A stretch of 64,000 nt of DNA, taken from Balanoglossus misakiensis (taxonomy: Eukaryota; Hemichordata). The stretch spans positions 5,952,001-6,016,000 of the forward strand of contig CM082579.2 of assembly GCA_040954595.2 (NCBI GenBank). The letters are read 5' to 3'. The position numbers and the translations under genes are program-made. Shown here piece after piece: positions 63,791 through 64,000 of the stretch; within the stretch, counting starts at the first letter, position 1; every line of letters starts with the position of its first letter. The notes beneath the pieces are model-generated. The model ran no database searches and was not told the DNA's origin. It was given only the letters and a program-made list of their open reading frames with translations.

Positions 63791-63961
63791 ATATGCAAAT
63801 TGTTTGCTTTTTCTCAATAATAAATTATAATTTCTTTCAAGTATTGTTTATGTAGCGTTGCTCCAATGAGTATGAAAATAGACTCTTTGTTGAATTTGGT
63901 ATAACTCATATCGCTAGGGTTGTATAAATAGTGCTCGGCATTGCCTCCCAATATATGTCAT
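63791..63961 (+). promoter_or_regulatory. Possible promoter at right edge: octamer, CCAAT and TATA motifs
   Basis: ATGCAAAT (63793-63800), CCAAT (63863-63867) and a consensus TATAAATAG (63923-63931) occur in promoter-like order and spacing on the plus strand. They would point to transcription starting about 63950-63960 and running off the window. Each motif is short and the DNA is AT-rich, so chance is a real alternative. Confidence 0.3.
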
Positions 63962-64000
63962 CTTTCCAGCTGATCATAATTATCCATCATTTTTACAAAT

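Noticed and set aside
8853-64000. Sprouty, FGF or SPATA5 coding sequence expected from human linkage
   Set aside because: No frame in the window shows the Sprouty cysteine-rich domain, an FGF core or AAA-ATPase motifs.

Overview
This is a metazoan nuclear DNA window. It is AT-rich, its genes are split by GT-AG introns, and most of it is non-coding and sprinkled with microsatellites, G-runs and short fold-back repeats. There is no operon structure and no bacterial gene density. The two recognisable genes are an NDFIP family gene and an NUDT6 family gene. Together with the compact introns and the 422-bp shared promoter, they suggest an invertebrate animal, perhaps a marine deuterostome or lophotrochozoan. 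The phylum cannot be fixed from this sequence.

Layout. Positions 1-4734 hold the 5' part of NUDT6 on the minus strand: coding exons at 4734-4461 and 991-785. The gene runs off the left edge before its catalytic Nudix box. A 629-bp TTAA-flanked fold-back element (3707-4335) sits in its first intron. Positions 4735-5156 are a head-to-head intergenic promoter. Positions 5157-8801 carry a complete seven-exon NDFIP1/2 orthologue on the plus strand, encoding 203 residues: an adaptor with PY motifs and three membrane segments that recruits NEDD4-family E3 ubiquitin ligases. A polyadenylation signal follows at 8847.

From about 8.9 kb to 64 kb I find no convincing coding exon. This 55-kb desert contains microsatellites, two related ~220-bp elements whose inverted termini carry G-runs, twelve G/C homopolymers of 10 or more bases, a TGCAG-rich tract, a CpG-rich patch, and several GC-richer blocks with clustered homeodomain, TCF and SOX core motifs that look like candidate enhancers. 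The right edge carries octamer, CCAAT and TATA motifs in promoter order.

The most interesting point is the gene neighbourhood. In human, NUDT6 lies beside FGF2 and close to SPRY1, NDFIP1 lies beside SPRY4 and FGF1, and NDFIP2 lies beside SPRY2 across a gene desert. Direct NUDT6-NDFIP adjacency here is what an unduplicated ancestor of those three regions would look like. It predicts a Sprouty gene beyond the right edge, with the desert acting as its regulatory landscape, and possibly an FGF gene beyond the left edge.
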